Below, piece by piece: positions 30,733-37,416 of a DNA stretch of 37,416 nucleotides. The DNA lies in contig NZ_JARWNW010000231.1 of assembly GCF_029868325.1 (NCBI RefSeq), forward strand, positions 1-37,416, written 5' to 3'. Source of the DNA: Nocardia carnea (GTDB lineage: Bacteria > Actinomycetota > Actinomycetes > Mycobacteriales > Mycobacteriaceae). A program made the position numbers and the translations under genes. Every line of letters starts with the position of its first letter. The stretch's first letter is position 1. The notes beneath the pieces were generated by a model. It had not been told where the DNA came from, searched no databases, and saw nothing but the letters and a program-made list of their open reading frames with translations.

Positions 30733-31847
30733 GACGGCACTCCTACCGGGGTAGCGGCTGCGGGTTGCGGCGCCGGCCCGGGTGGTGCCGGATCCTCGTC
30801 CGCACCCCGTTTCCGCCGTCGCAGCAGAGTGACCAGGCCCGCCAGGCCCGCCGGGAAGAACCCGACCACGACGATGAACAGGATGCCCTGCGCATACACC
30901 CAGCCCGAGGGGAAGCTTTCCGAGAGGCTGGTCTGCGCCCAGGCCACCGCGATCGCGCCCAGCACCGGGCCCAGCAGAGTCGTGCGGCCACCGATCGCGA
31001 CCCCGGTGAGGAACGCGATGGACGGCACGATCCCGATATCGGCGGGGGAGATGATGCCCACGATCGGTACGAACAACGCCCCCGCGATACCGGCGAACAG
31101 CGCGGCCACCGCATACGCGACCACCTTCACGTTGGCCGGGTCGTAGCCGAGGAAACGCACCCGTTCCTCCTGATCGCGCACCGCGACCAGCAGTTCGCCG
31201 TACCGGCTGTACATCAGCTGCCGGGTCAGCGCCACGATCACCAGCAGAGTGCCCGCCGCGATGAAGAACAGCAGCCGCCGGTTGATCGGATCGTTGAGCG
31301 CCAGCCCGAAGAAACTGCGGAACCGGTTGAGCCCGTTGCTGCCGCCGGTGGACTGCTGACCCACCAGCAGGATCGCGAAGGCCGCCGCCAGCGCCTGCGA
31401 CAGGATCGCGAAATAGGCGCCCTTGACCTTGCGTTTGAACACCCCGAGCCCCAGCAGGACCGCCACCAGCGGCGGAACGATCAGGATGCCCAGGATCGTC
31501 ACCACCGGCGACGAGAACGGAACCCAGTACGCCGGCAGCTCGCCGATCCCCGCGATCTGCATGAAATCGGGTACCTCGTCACCGCGCAGCTGGGCGTCGG
31601 AGATCTTCAGATGCATCGCCATGATGTAGGCGCCGAGCCCGAAGAACACACCCTGGCCGAGAGTGAGCATTCCGCCCCGGCCCCAGGCCAAACCGATCCC
31701 CACCGCGACGATGCCGAAGCAGAGAAACTTACCGAGCAGACTGAGCCGGAAATCGGAGAGCACCGCGGGCGCCACCGCGAACAACAGCACAGCGGCCAGC
31801 GCGAACCCCGAATAGACCTTCCAGCGGGTGGTCAGGAATTCCCTCAT
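30729..31847 (-). CDS. urtC: Urea ABC transporter permease UrtC
   Basis: A 372-residue permease with about ten membrane helices, of the BPD_transp_2 (LivM-like) family. R-Y-G-E-L-L-V-A-V-R-D-Q-E-E-R-V-R-F-L-G-Y is the conserved cytoplasmic loop. A polar, Pro-rich tail after the last helix is charged. ATG 31847 has GAGGAG 6 nt upstream and overlaps the urtB stop (ATGA). A longer open frame extends upstream but is only shadow of urtB. UrtC and UrtB form the membrane channel for urea. Confidence 0.94.
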   Translation of the reverse strand: MREFLTTRWKVYSGFALAAVLLFAVAPAVLSDFRLSLLGKFLCFGIVAVGIGLAWGRGGMLTLGQGVFFGLGAYIMAMHLKISDAQLRGDEVPDFMQIAGIGELPAYWVPFSSPVVTILGILIVPPLVAVLLGLGVFKRKVKGAYFAILSQALAAAFAILLVGQQSTGGSNGLNRFRSFFGLALNDPINRRLLFFIAAGTLLVIVALTRQLMYSRYGELLVAVRDQEERVRFLGYDPANVKVVAYAVAALFAGIAGALFVPIVGIISPADIGIVPSIAFLTGVAIGGRTTLLGPVLGAIAVAWAQTSLSESFPSGWVYAQGILFIVVVGFFPAGLAGLVTLLRRRKRGADEDPAPPGPAPQPAAATPVGVPS

Positions 31848-32731
31848 ACCAGACTCCTCGACCGGATCATGAACAGTCCCTGCGGCCGGACCTGCAGGAA
31901 GATCACGATGACGACGAATACGATCACCTTCGCCACCGAGGCGGTGGTGCTGTATTCGATGAACGAATTCAGCAGCCCCAGCGCCACCGCGGCCAGTACC
32001 GCGCCCCGGATCTGCCCGAGACCGCCGATCACCACCACCAGGAAGGCGTCGACCAGATAGTTGGCGCCGGTGTTGGAACTGGTGGAACCGATCAATGTCA
32101 GCGCCACACCCGCCACACCGGCGAGACCGGAACCGAGGAAGAACGTCGTGATATCGGTGCCGCGGCTGGAGATCCCGCTCGTTTCGGCGAGGTCTCGATG
32201 CTGCACCACGGCCCGGATACGCCGGCCCATCGCTGTGTACCTCATCGTCACCGCGATGGCCGTCACGCACAGCACCGCGAGCAGCATGATGAAGATCCGG
32301 GTCTTGGGGACCACGGCCCCCAGGACCTCCACCCCACCACCGAGCCACTCCGGGGTCACCACGCGGACCGCGGGCGCACCGAAGATATCCCGCGCCGCCT
32401 GCTGCAGGATCAGGCCCACACCGAAGGTCACCAGCAGGGTGTCCAGCGGCCGGTCGTACATCCGTTTGATCAGCGTCACCTCGAGGACGACACCCATGAG
32501 ACCGCCGACCAGGAACCCGACCAGCAGCGACACGATCAACGAGATATCGGTGTTCGACACCAGATACGTCTGCACCGTATAGGCGGTGTAGGACCCCGCC
32601 ATGATGAACGCGCCGTGGGCCATGTTGATCACGCCCATCTGCCCGAAGGTCAGCGATAACCCGAGGGCCGCCAGCAGCAGAATGGAACCCAGGCTCAGGC
32701 CGGTGAAAAGCTGCCCGACAAGTGCTTCCAT
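31844..32731 (-). CDS. urtB: Urea ABC transporter permease UrtB
   Basis: A 295-residue LivH-like permease with about eight membrane helices. M-E-A-L-V-G-Q-L-F-T-G-L-S-L-G-S-I-L-L-style start, G-V-I-N-M-A-H-G-A-F-I-M and the loop A-V-V-Q-H-R-D-L-A-E-T-S-G-I-S are UrtB hallmarks. ATG 32731 is chosen over an in-frame start at 32761, because the latter lies inside urtA. It begins 5 bp after the urtA stop and overlaps urtC by 4 bases. Confidence 0.93.
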   Translation of the reverse strand: MEALVGQLFTGLSLGSILLLAALGLSLTFGQMGVINMAHGAFIMAGSYTAYTVQTYLVSNTDISLIVSLLVGFLVGGLMGVVLEVTLIKRMYDRPLDTLLVTFGVGLILQQAARDIFGAPAVRVVTPEWLGGGVEVLGAVVPKTRIFIMLLAVLCVTAIAVTMRYTAMGRRIRAVVQHRDLAETSGISSRGTDITTFFLGSGLAGVAGVALTLIGSTSSNTGANYLVDAFLVVVIGGLGQIRGAVLAAVALGLLNSFIEYSTTASVAKVIVFVVIVIFLQVRPQGLFMIRSRSLV

Positions 32732-32736
32732 TCGGA

Positions 32737-34041
32737 TCAGCCCCCGAGTCCCTCGGCCCACGAGTAGCCGGCCAGGTACGGGTCGGGCTCGATGGCCTCG
32801 CCGGAATCCCAGACGCTGTAGATCAGGCCGTCGGGCCGGATCTCACCGATCCGGGCGGTTTTGGTGATGTGGTTGTTCTCGCCGTTGATCGTCACCGTGC
32901 CCTCCGGCGCCTCGAAGCTCACCCCGCCGGCCGCTTTCTGCACATCCTCGACAGCGAAGGACTGCGCCTTCTCCACCGTGTTCTTCCACAGGTAGACCGA
33001 GGTGTAGGCGGCCTCCATCGGATCCGAGGTGGGTTTGGCGGCACCGTATTTCGCCTTGTACTCCTTGACGAAGGAGTTGTTCACCGGGTTGTCGACGGTC
33101 TGGTAGTAGTTCCAGGCGGTCAGCTGGCCGGCGATGTTCCCGACGCCGATACCGCCGACCTCCTCCTCGGCGATCGACACCGAGACCACCGGCATATCCT
33201 GCGCCGTCAGGCCGACATTCTTGTATTCGCGGAAGAACGCGACATTGGAGTCGCCGTTGAGCGTGTTGAACACCGCGTCCGCGTCGGCGGCCCGCACCTT
33301 GTTGACGATGGTCGAGAAATCGGTGGACCCGAGCGGGGTGTAATCCTCACCCTTGATCTCGATCCCGTTGGCCTCCGCGTAGGCCTTGATGATGCGGTTC
33401 GCGGTCTGCGGGAACACATAATCGCTACCCACCAGGTACAGCGATTTCACGCCGCGGCCCTTCAGATAGTCCAGCGCCGGCACGATCTGCTGGTTGGTGG
33501 TGGCGCCGGTGTAGAAGATGTTCTCCGACGATTCCAGGCCCTCGTACTGCACCGGGTAGTACAGCAGCGCGTTGCGGTCCTCGAAAACCGGGAGCATCGC
33601 CTTCCGGCTCGACGAGGTCCAGCCACCGAAAACCGCAGCGACACAATCACTGCTGATCAGCTTCTCGGCCTTCTCCGCGAAAACCGTCGGCTCCGAGGCG
33701 CCGTCCTCACCCACCAGTTCGATCTGTTTGCCGAGCACGCCGCCGGCGGCATTGATCTGATCGACCGCGAGCCGGATGGAATCCCGCACGGTGACCTCCG
33801 AGATCGCCATGGTGCCCGACAGCGAGTTCAGCGAACCCACCTTGATCGTGGGACCCGATGTGTCGACACAGGATTGGGCGCTCGCACCGGCCTGCTCGGA
33901 GGCCGAGCTACCGCAGGCGGTGGCGGCCAGCGCGGTAACACAGAGGGCCACCGGCAGCGCGAGCAGTTTGCGCCTGCGGCTGCCTCCCCTCCGGCGGATC
34001 ACCGCAGCGCTGGTGGGTTCATCGGTTCTGGCTGCATTCAT
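32737..34041 (-). CDS. urtA: Urea-binding lipoprotein UrtA
   Basis: A 434-residue periplasmic-binding-type lipoprotein. A basic N-terminus and hydrophobic core lead to the lipobox L-A-A-T-A-C, so Cys43 is the likely lipidated residue. The mature part is the Peripla_BP_5 type: [45 protein letters not shown] segments are typical of urea/amide binders (UrtA, FmdD). First gene of the operon. GGAGTGGAGG precedes ATG 34041. Short-chain amides are an alternative ligand, but the urea enzymes downstream make urea most likely. Confidence 0.94.
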   Translation of the reverse strand: MNAARTDEPTSAAVIRRRGGSRRRKLLALPVALCVTALAATACGSSASEQAGASAQSCVDTSGPTIKVGSLNSLSGTMAISEVTVRDSIRLAVDQINAAGGVLGKQIELVGEDGASEPTVFAEKAEKLISSDCVAAVFGGWTSSSRKAMLPVFEDRNALLYYPVQYEGLESSENIFYTGATTNQQIVPALDYLKGRGVKSLYLVGSDYVFPQTANRIIKAYAEANGIEIKGEDYTPLGSTDFSTIVNKVRAADADAVFNTLNGDSNVAFFREYKNVGLTAQDMPVVSVSIAEEEVGGIGVGNIAGQLTAWNYYQTVDNPVNNSFVKEYKAKYGAAKPTSDPMEAAYTSVYLWKNTVEKAQSFAVEDVQKAAGGVSFEAPEGTVTINGENNHITKTARIGEIRPDGLIYSVWDSGEAIEPDPYLAGYSWAEGLGG

Positions 34042-34095
34042 GACCGTTCGGCCTCCACTCCGGAAAAGGTCAGGCCCGCTGACTCGCTATCGGCT

Positions 34096-34118
34096 CGCTG
34101 TATACAGCGGCGTATACG
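34096..34118. promoter_or_regulatory. Putative GntR operator upstream of urtA
   Basis: CGCTGTATACAGCG (34096-34109) is a perfect 14-bp palindrome, and CGTATACG (34111-34118) follows with the same GTATAC core 12 bp away. They lie 55-77 bp upstream of the urtA start, in the promoter area. FCD-type GntR regulators bind similar short dyads, so the operon's own GntR is the likely ligand. Confidence 0.55.
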
Positions 34119-34264
34119 AGGAATTACGCTAAGGAGGCCGTGTTTCCGTGACGTATCTCAGCGTGAAACCCCGGTATCCGTTTCCTCTCCGCGCGACCGG
34201 GTGCGTTCCGGGGTTTCACAGACCACCGCCTGCTCACGTTGTGTTCCGGGCCTTTCGCTGCCGA

Positions 34265-34278
34265 GAGCAGATCTGCTC
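34265..34278. promoter_or_regulatory. Palindrome upstream of the ClpP pair
   Basis: GAGCAGATCTGCTC is a perfect 14-bp palindrome ending 49 bp upstream of the first clpP start. Candidate site for the PopR-like regulator encoded next door; this link is inferred from position only. Confidence 0.4.
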
Positions 34279-34327
34279 ACAGCAGCGTGCGGTTCCGGTT
34301 CCCGCGCCGGCCGGGCACGGTGAAGAT

Positions 34328-34933
34328 ATGGCTCACGACGACAAATCCCCGCTGTTCGGCTGGCGCGCCCGCGAACAACTGCTGGCCCGCCGCATCCTCG
34401 TTCTCGACGGCCCCCTCGACGACGACAACGGCACCCTGCTGGCCACCCAGCTGCTCACCCTCGCCGCCGAAGACGCCGACGCGGGGATCTCCCTCTGGAT
34501 CCACTCACCCGGCGGATCGGTACCGGCCATGCTCGCCATCCGCGACGTCATGCGCCTCGTACCGTGCCCTGTCTCCACGCTCGCACTAGGCCTGGCCTGC
34601 AGCGCAGGACAGTTCCTGCTCTCCTCCGGAACCCCCGGAAAGCGTTTCGCGCTCCCGCACGCCCGCATCCTGATGCACCAGGGGTCGGCCGGAATCGGCG
34701 GAACCGCGGTCGACGTCGAGGTCCAGGCCGACGATCTGCGCTACACCGTGGAAACCGTGCTCGGCCTGATCGCCGCAGACACCGGCCAACCCTACGACCA
34801 GGTCTACGAGGATTCCCTGCACGATCGCTGGTTCAGCGCCACCCAGGCCAAGGACTACGGGTTCATCGACCATATCGTCGGCGAATTCGGTCAGGTCGTC
34901 CCGCCGCGGCAACGCGTGGGGATCTCCGCATGA
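34328..34933 (+). CDS. ClpP-type serine protease subunit (active-site complete)
   Basis: A 201-residue ClpP subunit, cytoplasmic, forming barrel rings with Clp ATPases. The triad is complete: Ser92 in A-C-S-A-G-Q, His117 in L-M-H-Q and Asp166 in L-H-D-R-W-F. P-G-G-S-V oxyanion loop at 61-65. ATG 34328 is preferred over the in-frame start at 34148, which adds 60 non-family residues. It is paired with a second, serine-less paralogue 166 bp downstream and with a PopR-like regulator. This arrangement resembles Streptomyces clpP3-clpP4 (clpP3/clpP4 operon with popR), a second ClpP set besides the main clpP1P2. Exact numbering within that scheme is not certain. Confidence 0.9.
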   Translation: MAHDDKSPLFGWRAREQLLARRILVLDGPLDDDNGTLLATQLLTLAAEDADAGISLWIHSPGGSVPAMLAIRDVMRLVPCPVSTLALGLACSAGQFLLSSGTPGKRFALPHARILMHQGSAGIGGTAVDVEVQADDLRYTVETVLGLIAADTGQPYDQVYEDSLHDRWFSATQAKDYGFIDHIVGEFGQVVPPRQRVGISA

Positions 34934-35099
34934 GCGGACCGGACCCGCAGGCGGCGGAATGTAACCACGCAAGGCTCCCGCTATCCGCCGGCGACGTGAA
35001 CTGTCATCACGAGAAACGGTCCTCGGCCGGGCCGAGTGGAGAACGTTTGAGCCGCCGGCGCTCGGCGGAGTTTCAACCCGGATACGAAGGGGACAACCG

Positions 35100-35690
35100 A
35101 TGAGTACCTACACGATTCCCAATGTGATCGCCCAGCATCCGCGCGGCGAGCGCATCACCGATATCTATTCGCACCTACTGGCCGAGCGGATCGTCTACCT
35201 CGGCACACCCATCGACTCCGGGGTCGCCAACGCGCTCATCGCGCAATTACTGCATCTGGAGTCGGAAAGCCCGGGCCAGCAGATCGAGTTCTATATCAAC
35301 TGCGAAGGCGGCGACCTGTCGTCGATGCTGGCCGTCTACGACACCATCCAGCACATCGGCGCCCCCGTGCACACCACATGTGTCGGCCAGGCCATCGCGG
35401 TCGGCGCGGTCCTGCTGGCCGGCGGTGCACCCGGGCACCGCGCGATGCTCCCGCACGCCCGGGCAGTCCTGCACCAACCGGCCGCCCGCGGCCAGGGCGC
35501 CATCCCGGACCTGATCCTGCAGGCCGACGAACTGGTCCGGATGCGCGCCGAAATCGAGTCGATTCTGTCCCGGCACACCGGGCAGGGCCCCGAACAACTC
35601 CGCCGCGATACCGACCGCGACCGGGTCTTCACCGCCTCCGCCGCCGTCGACTACGGCCTCGCCGACACCGTCCTGACGCCACGGGCGTGA
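35100..35690 (+). CDS. ClpP-like subunit lacking the catalytic serine (ClpR-like)
   Basis: A 196-residue ClpP-fold protein. The helix carrying the nucleophile reads C-V-G-Q-A-I-A-V-G-A-V-L-L, where active family members have G-Q-A-A-S-M/A; the serine position is Ala100. His125 (V-L-H-Q-P) and Asp174 (T-D-R-D-R) are kept, and the spacing 100-125 equals Ser92-His117 in the partner, supporting the alignment. It should therefore be proteolytically inactive and act as a structural or regulatory ring subunit with the upstream active ClpP, as ClpR does in cyanobacteria and plastids. Start ATG 35100 follows GAAGGGG by about 6 nt. Confidence 0.9.
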   Translation: MSTYTIPNVIAQHPRGERITDIYSHLLAERIVYLGTPIDSGVANALIAQLLHLESESPGQQIEFYINCEGGDLSSMLAVYDTIQHIGAPVHTTCVGQAIAVGAVLLAGGAPGHRAMLPHARAVLHQPAARGQGAIPDLILQADELVRMRAEIESILSRHTGQGPEQLRRDTDRDRVFTASAAVDYGLADTVLTPRA

Positions 35691-35741
35691 AAGCGAGCCG
35701 GGCCGGGAAGCTTCGAGGCAGGTCTGTGGCGGGCGGTGTGA

Positions 35742-36107
35742 TCAGGCGGCGCGCAGCATGGTCACGCCGGTGGCGCCCGGGCGCTCGGCGGGGCGGCGCC
35801 GGAAGCGGAGTTCGTGGGCGACCTGTTCGGTGAGTGCACCGAGGGAAGTGCCGAGGGCGCCGGCCAATGCGGCGATCATTTCGCTCGACGGTTCCTTGCG
35901 GCCGCGTTCGACCTCGGAAAGGTACTGCGGCGAGATCCCGGCCCGCTGCGCGGTTTCGGCCAGCGTTTCGCGCTGATCGGTGCGCAGGGCGCGTAACCGG
36001 CCGCCGAGCACCTCGCGCCACAGCGGTTCGGGTTCGTCCGCCGGCTGCCGATGCGGCGGCTCGTCCCGGCCACCGGGGATTGCGATCAATCTGCGCGGCT
36101 CGGTCAT
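35742..36107 (-). CDS. PopR/ClgR-like XRE regulator
   Basis: A 121-residue XRE regulator. Helix-turn-helix at about residues 36-92: L-R-A-L-R-T-D-Q-R-E-T-L-A-E, A-G-I-S-P-Q-Y-L-S-E-V-E-R-G-R-K-E-P-S-S, characteristic of the ClgR/PopR group that activates clp genes. The protein ends in M-L-R-A-A. In Streptomyces lividans PopR, two C-terminal alanines mark it for degradation by ClpP1, so that clpP3P4 is switched on only when the main protease fails. Gene position (convergent, 52 bp after the ClpR-like gene) and the Ala-Ala end fit that circuit. ClgR proper is a close alternative. Confidence 0.82.
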   Translation of the reverse strand: MTEPRRLIAIPGGRDEPPHRQPADEPEPLWREVLGGRLRALRTDQRETLAETAQRAGISPQYLSEVERGRKEPSSEMIAALAGALGTSLGALTEQVAHELRFRRRPAERPGATGVTMLRAA

Positions 36108-36296
36108 GGATCGAGCTTAGGTTCGCGGGCGGCGCGGCCGACACCGGTTACGCTCTCGGCGTAACCATGGCCCACCAAGTGTCCGGACCGAGGCCCGGTT
36201 GCTATGAGAGGCGCTGCGCACCAGCCGGTTCGGCTGATGCCCCGGCGAGCCGGATCGGGATGTTGCCCCCGTTCCGTTGCTGCGGACGACAAAGTT

Positions 36297-36333
36297 CGGG
36301 CCCGCATTCCTGTGAATTCGGAATGCGGGCCCG
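36297..36333. terminator. Perfect hairpin terminator
   Basis: CGGGCCCGCATTCC (36297-36310) pairs with GGAATGCGGGCCCG (36320-36333), a 14-bp stem with a 9-nt loop, just after the minus-strand secreted-protein gene. No U tract. Confidence 0.7.
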
Positions 36334-36340
36334 TGCGTGA

Positions 36341-36640
36341 TCAGCTGCTGCCGAACACTCCGCGCAGGATATGGCGCAACCAGTCCGCCGGATCGTCCCA
36401 GCCGTGGTGGTGGCCGCGGTCCCAGTGCCGGTCCCGATCCCGGTGGTGGTCGCGGTCGCGGTCCCAGTGCCGGTCGCGGTCGCGGTCACGGTGATGGTCC
36501 CGGTCGACCTGGGTGTATCCGGGGGCAGGGGCCGCGGGGTCCGCCGCGGCGGGGGCGGCGACCGCCGCCAAGGGAAGCAGGGCAATGGCGCCCGCGATAA
36601 CGACCCGGCGGGCCGCGAATGTTCGTTTCGTGCGGAACAC
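36341..36640 (-). CDS. Secreted His/Asp/Arg-repeat protein
   Basis: A 99-residue exported protein. A basic start (F-R-T-K-R-T-F-A-A-R-R) and a hydrophobic core end in A-A-P-A-A-A-D, a likely Sec signal peptidase site near residue 34. The mature part is short and very charged, built from R-D-R-D-R-H-W-D and D-H-H-R-D units, with a 14-residue period. It finishes with W-L-R-H-I-L-R-G-V-F. GTG 36640 follows GAGAGGA; a longer frame from 36739 adds residues that do not look like a signal. The His and Asp density suggests metal or surface binding, which is a guess. Alternating-charge composition may also reflect cell-wall association. Confidence 0.7.
   Translation of the reverse strand: MFRTKRTFAARRVVIAGAIALLPLAAVAAPAAADPAAPAPGYTQVDRDHHRDRDRDRHWDRDRDHHRDRDRHWDRGHHHGWDDPADWLRHILRGVFGSS
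36416..36475. repeat. Imperfect tandem repeat inside the secreted-protein gene
   Basis: GCGGTCCCAGTGCCGGTC occurs at 36416-36433 and again at 36458-36475, a 42-bp (14-codon) offset, with GGTCGCGGTC-type filler between. It encodes the H-W-D-R repeat and stays in frame, so it is a coding tandem repeat. Confidence 0.7.
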
Positions 36641-36984
36641 TTCGTATCCTCTCGAACTCCAGCCGCGGCGCGGCAGCGGAATCCGCGCCGAATCGGCGAT
36701 AGGGCCTTCACCCTCGCGCAGTCGGAGCCGGTATGTCACCGATTTTCGCGGAAATCATCCCTTGGAACTACGGGGCATCCCTGGGGTGACCCCGGGCGCG
36801 GAGGACATGGGGAGACGAGCGCCACCATGCTGGTCATATCGTGCGCGATATCACCGCGTTCTGCCTCACAATCAGCGGTTTCGGAGGTGCCGGAACTTCC
36901 CGCGGCATGGCATCGTTGTCATAGAGATCAGGCGGATCGACCGAGATCCGGCTGGCTCGCAACAGAAAGTATGAAGTAAGTAAC
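36641..36984. other. 344-bp intergenic region before the cold-shock gene
   Basis: No gene is convincing here. It should hold the divergent promoters of the secreted protein and the cold-shock protein and a long 5' leader of the latter. A three-codon frame (ATG AAG TAA, 36971-36979) ends 5 bases before the csp start. Confidence 0.4.
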
Positions 36985-37188
36985 ATGGCTCAAGGCAGCG
37001 TGAAGTGGTTCAACAGCGAGAAGGGCTTCGGCTTTATCGCGCAAGACGGGGGCGGACCTGACGTCTTCGTGCATTACTCGGCAGTCGCCGGCTCCGGCTT
37101 CCGGACCCTCGAAGAGGGACAGCGGGTGGAGTTCGAGATCGGGCAGGGCCAGAAGGGTCCGCAGGCTCAGGATGTTCGCTCCATCTAA
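36985..37188 (+). CDS. Cold-shock domain protein (CspA family)
   Basis: A 67-residue single cold-shock-domain protein. RNP1 K-G-F-G-F-I and RNP2 V-F-V-H-Y are both present, with the usual [10 protein letters not shown] start and the [14 protein letters not shown] end. It binds single-stranded RNA and DNA as a chaperone in the cytoplasm. Length is exactly that of the family. The long upstream leader without a gene is usual for such genes, though whether it is cold-inducible is not visible. Confidence 0.95.
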   Translation: MAQGSVKWFNSEKGFGFIAQDGGGPDVFVHYSAVAGSGFRTLEEGQRVEFEIGQGQKGPQAQDVRSI

Positions 37189-37207
37189 GTGATGTGACGA
37201 AATGACA

Positions 37208-37273
37208 GGGGCCCCCCCCCCCCCGGGGGGGGGGCCCGCGGGGGTTGGGGGGAGGGGGGGGGTGGGGGGGGGT
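37208..37273. other. G/C homopolymer block, probable assembly artefact
   Basis: Starting with 13 consecutive C (37212-37224) and continuing as runs of 5-10 G broken by single A, T or CCC, this block has no codon structure in any frame. Real actinobacterial DNA seldom contains such runs. It directly interrupts a recognisable gene fragment on its right side. Confidence 0.7.
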
Positions 37274-37416
37274 GCCACAGCGCGCCGGCCGCCCGCAGTG
37301 CCTCGGCGATCGCCACCGATCCGGGTTCCCCGCGGACCGGCACATAGGCGCATACCCACCCGGCGGTTTCCAGCCGGCCTGCCGTAGCCGCGAGCGCGGC
37401 GGCCTCCGCGGCGCGT
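37274..37416 (-). pseudogene. 5-formyltetrahydrofolate cyclo-ligase, truncated fragment
   Basis: From the right edge the minus strand reads about 47 residues, including L-E-T-A-G-W-V-C-A-Y-V-P-V-R-G-E-P-G-S and A-L-R-A-A-G-R-A-V-A. The Y-x-P-x-x-x-E-P-G-S segment is the substrate/ATP-side motif of 5-FTHF cyclo-ligases, which return 5-formyl-THF to the folate pool. The N-terminus lies beyond the window, and the rest is cut off by the G/C homopolymer block. The gene is probably intact in the organism and broken only in this assembly. Confidence 0.6.

Noticed and set aside
34042..34147. GlnR boxes for nitrogen control before urtA
   Set aside because: No pair of GTNAC/GAAAC elements with the expected 6-bp spacing was found; only isolated half-like sequences.
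36416..36475. Repeats that might suggest a CRISPR array
   Set aside because: Only two copies, in frame with a secreted-protein gene, and no unique spacers.

Overview
The window is high-GC actinobacterial DNA, most likely from Nocardia or a close relative. This is inferred from several features. GC is high throughout and third codon positions are mostly G or C. Several transcripts look leaderless, with a TANNNT box 6-8 nt before the start codon. The gene families are also typical: XRE/DUF5753 with DUF397, a ClpP pair with a PopR-like regulator, urea carboxylase with allophanate hydrolase, and an LfrA/SmvA-like pump. No rRNA, tRNA or CRISPR array was seen. Both edges look damaged. The left edge joins a piece of an NRPS condensation domain to a piece of a betaine-type binding protein. 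The right edge has a G/C homopolymer block followed by a truncated 5-formyltetrahydrofolate cyclo-ligase.

Layout. 0.3-2.0 kb: an anchored alpha/beta hydrolase and a divergent TetR regulator with two matching palindromes between them. 2.1-10.3 kb: an accessory island with VapBC, a chloramphenicol-phosphotransferase-like kinase, DUF397 with XRE/DUF5753, a recombinase-fold-like protein lacking the serine, an HNH endonuclease divergent from an AspBHI-like modification-dependent restriction enzyme, an IS5-like remnant, and an acidic protein coupled to a PD-(D/E)XK-like nuclease with a long charged tail. 10.4-15.4 kb: OsmC, an ArsR-SRPBCC-SRPBCC operon, a GNAT acetyltransferase, a small secreted protein, and a SigJ-like sigma factor divergent from a DoxX-like protein.

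15.4-21.3 kb: an operon of CPBP protease, histidine kinase and response regulator; a QacA/SmvA-like pump with its TetR; and a MarR regulator divergent from a glyoxalase-fold protein. 21.5-22.8 kb: a small protein translationally coupled to a PI3/4-kinase/HipA-like kinase. 23.0-34.0 kb: one collinear minus-strand unit urtABCDE-gntR-uca-atzF. It should import urea and convert it through allophanate to ammonia and CO2 by the ATP- and biotin-dependent route. 34.3-36.1 kb: two ClpP paralogues, of which only the first keeps the catalytic serine, and a convergent PopR-like regulator ending in Ala-Ala. 36.3-37.2 kb: a His/Asp/Arg-repeat secreted protein and a cold-shock protein.

The most interesting items are the active/inactive ClpP pair with its PopR-like regulator, the island holding the modification-dependent restriction enzyme and a possible nuclease/partner pair, the kinase two-gene unit, and the unusually clear dyad operators in almost every divergent intergenic region.
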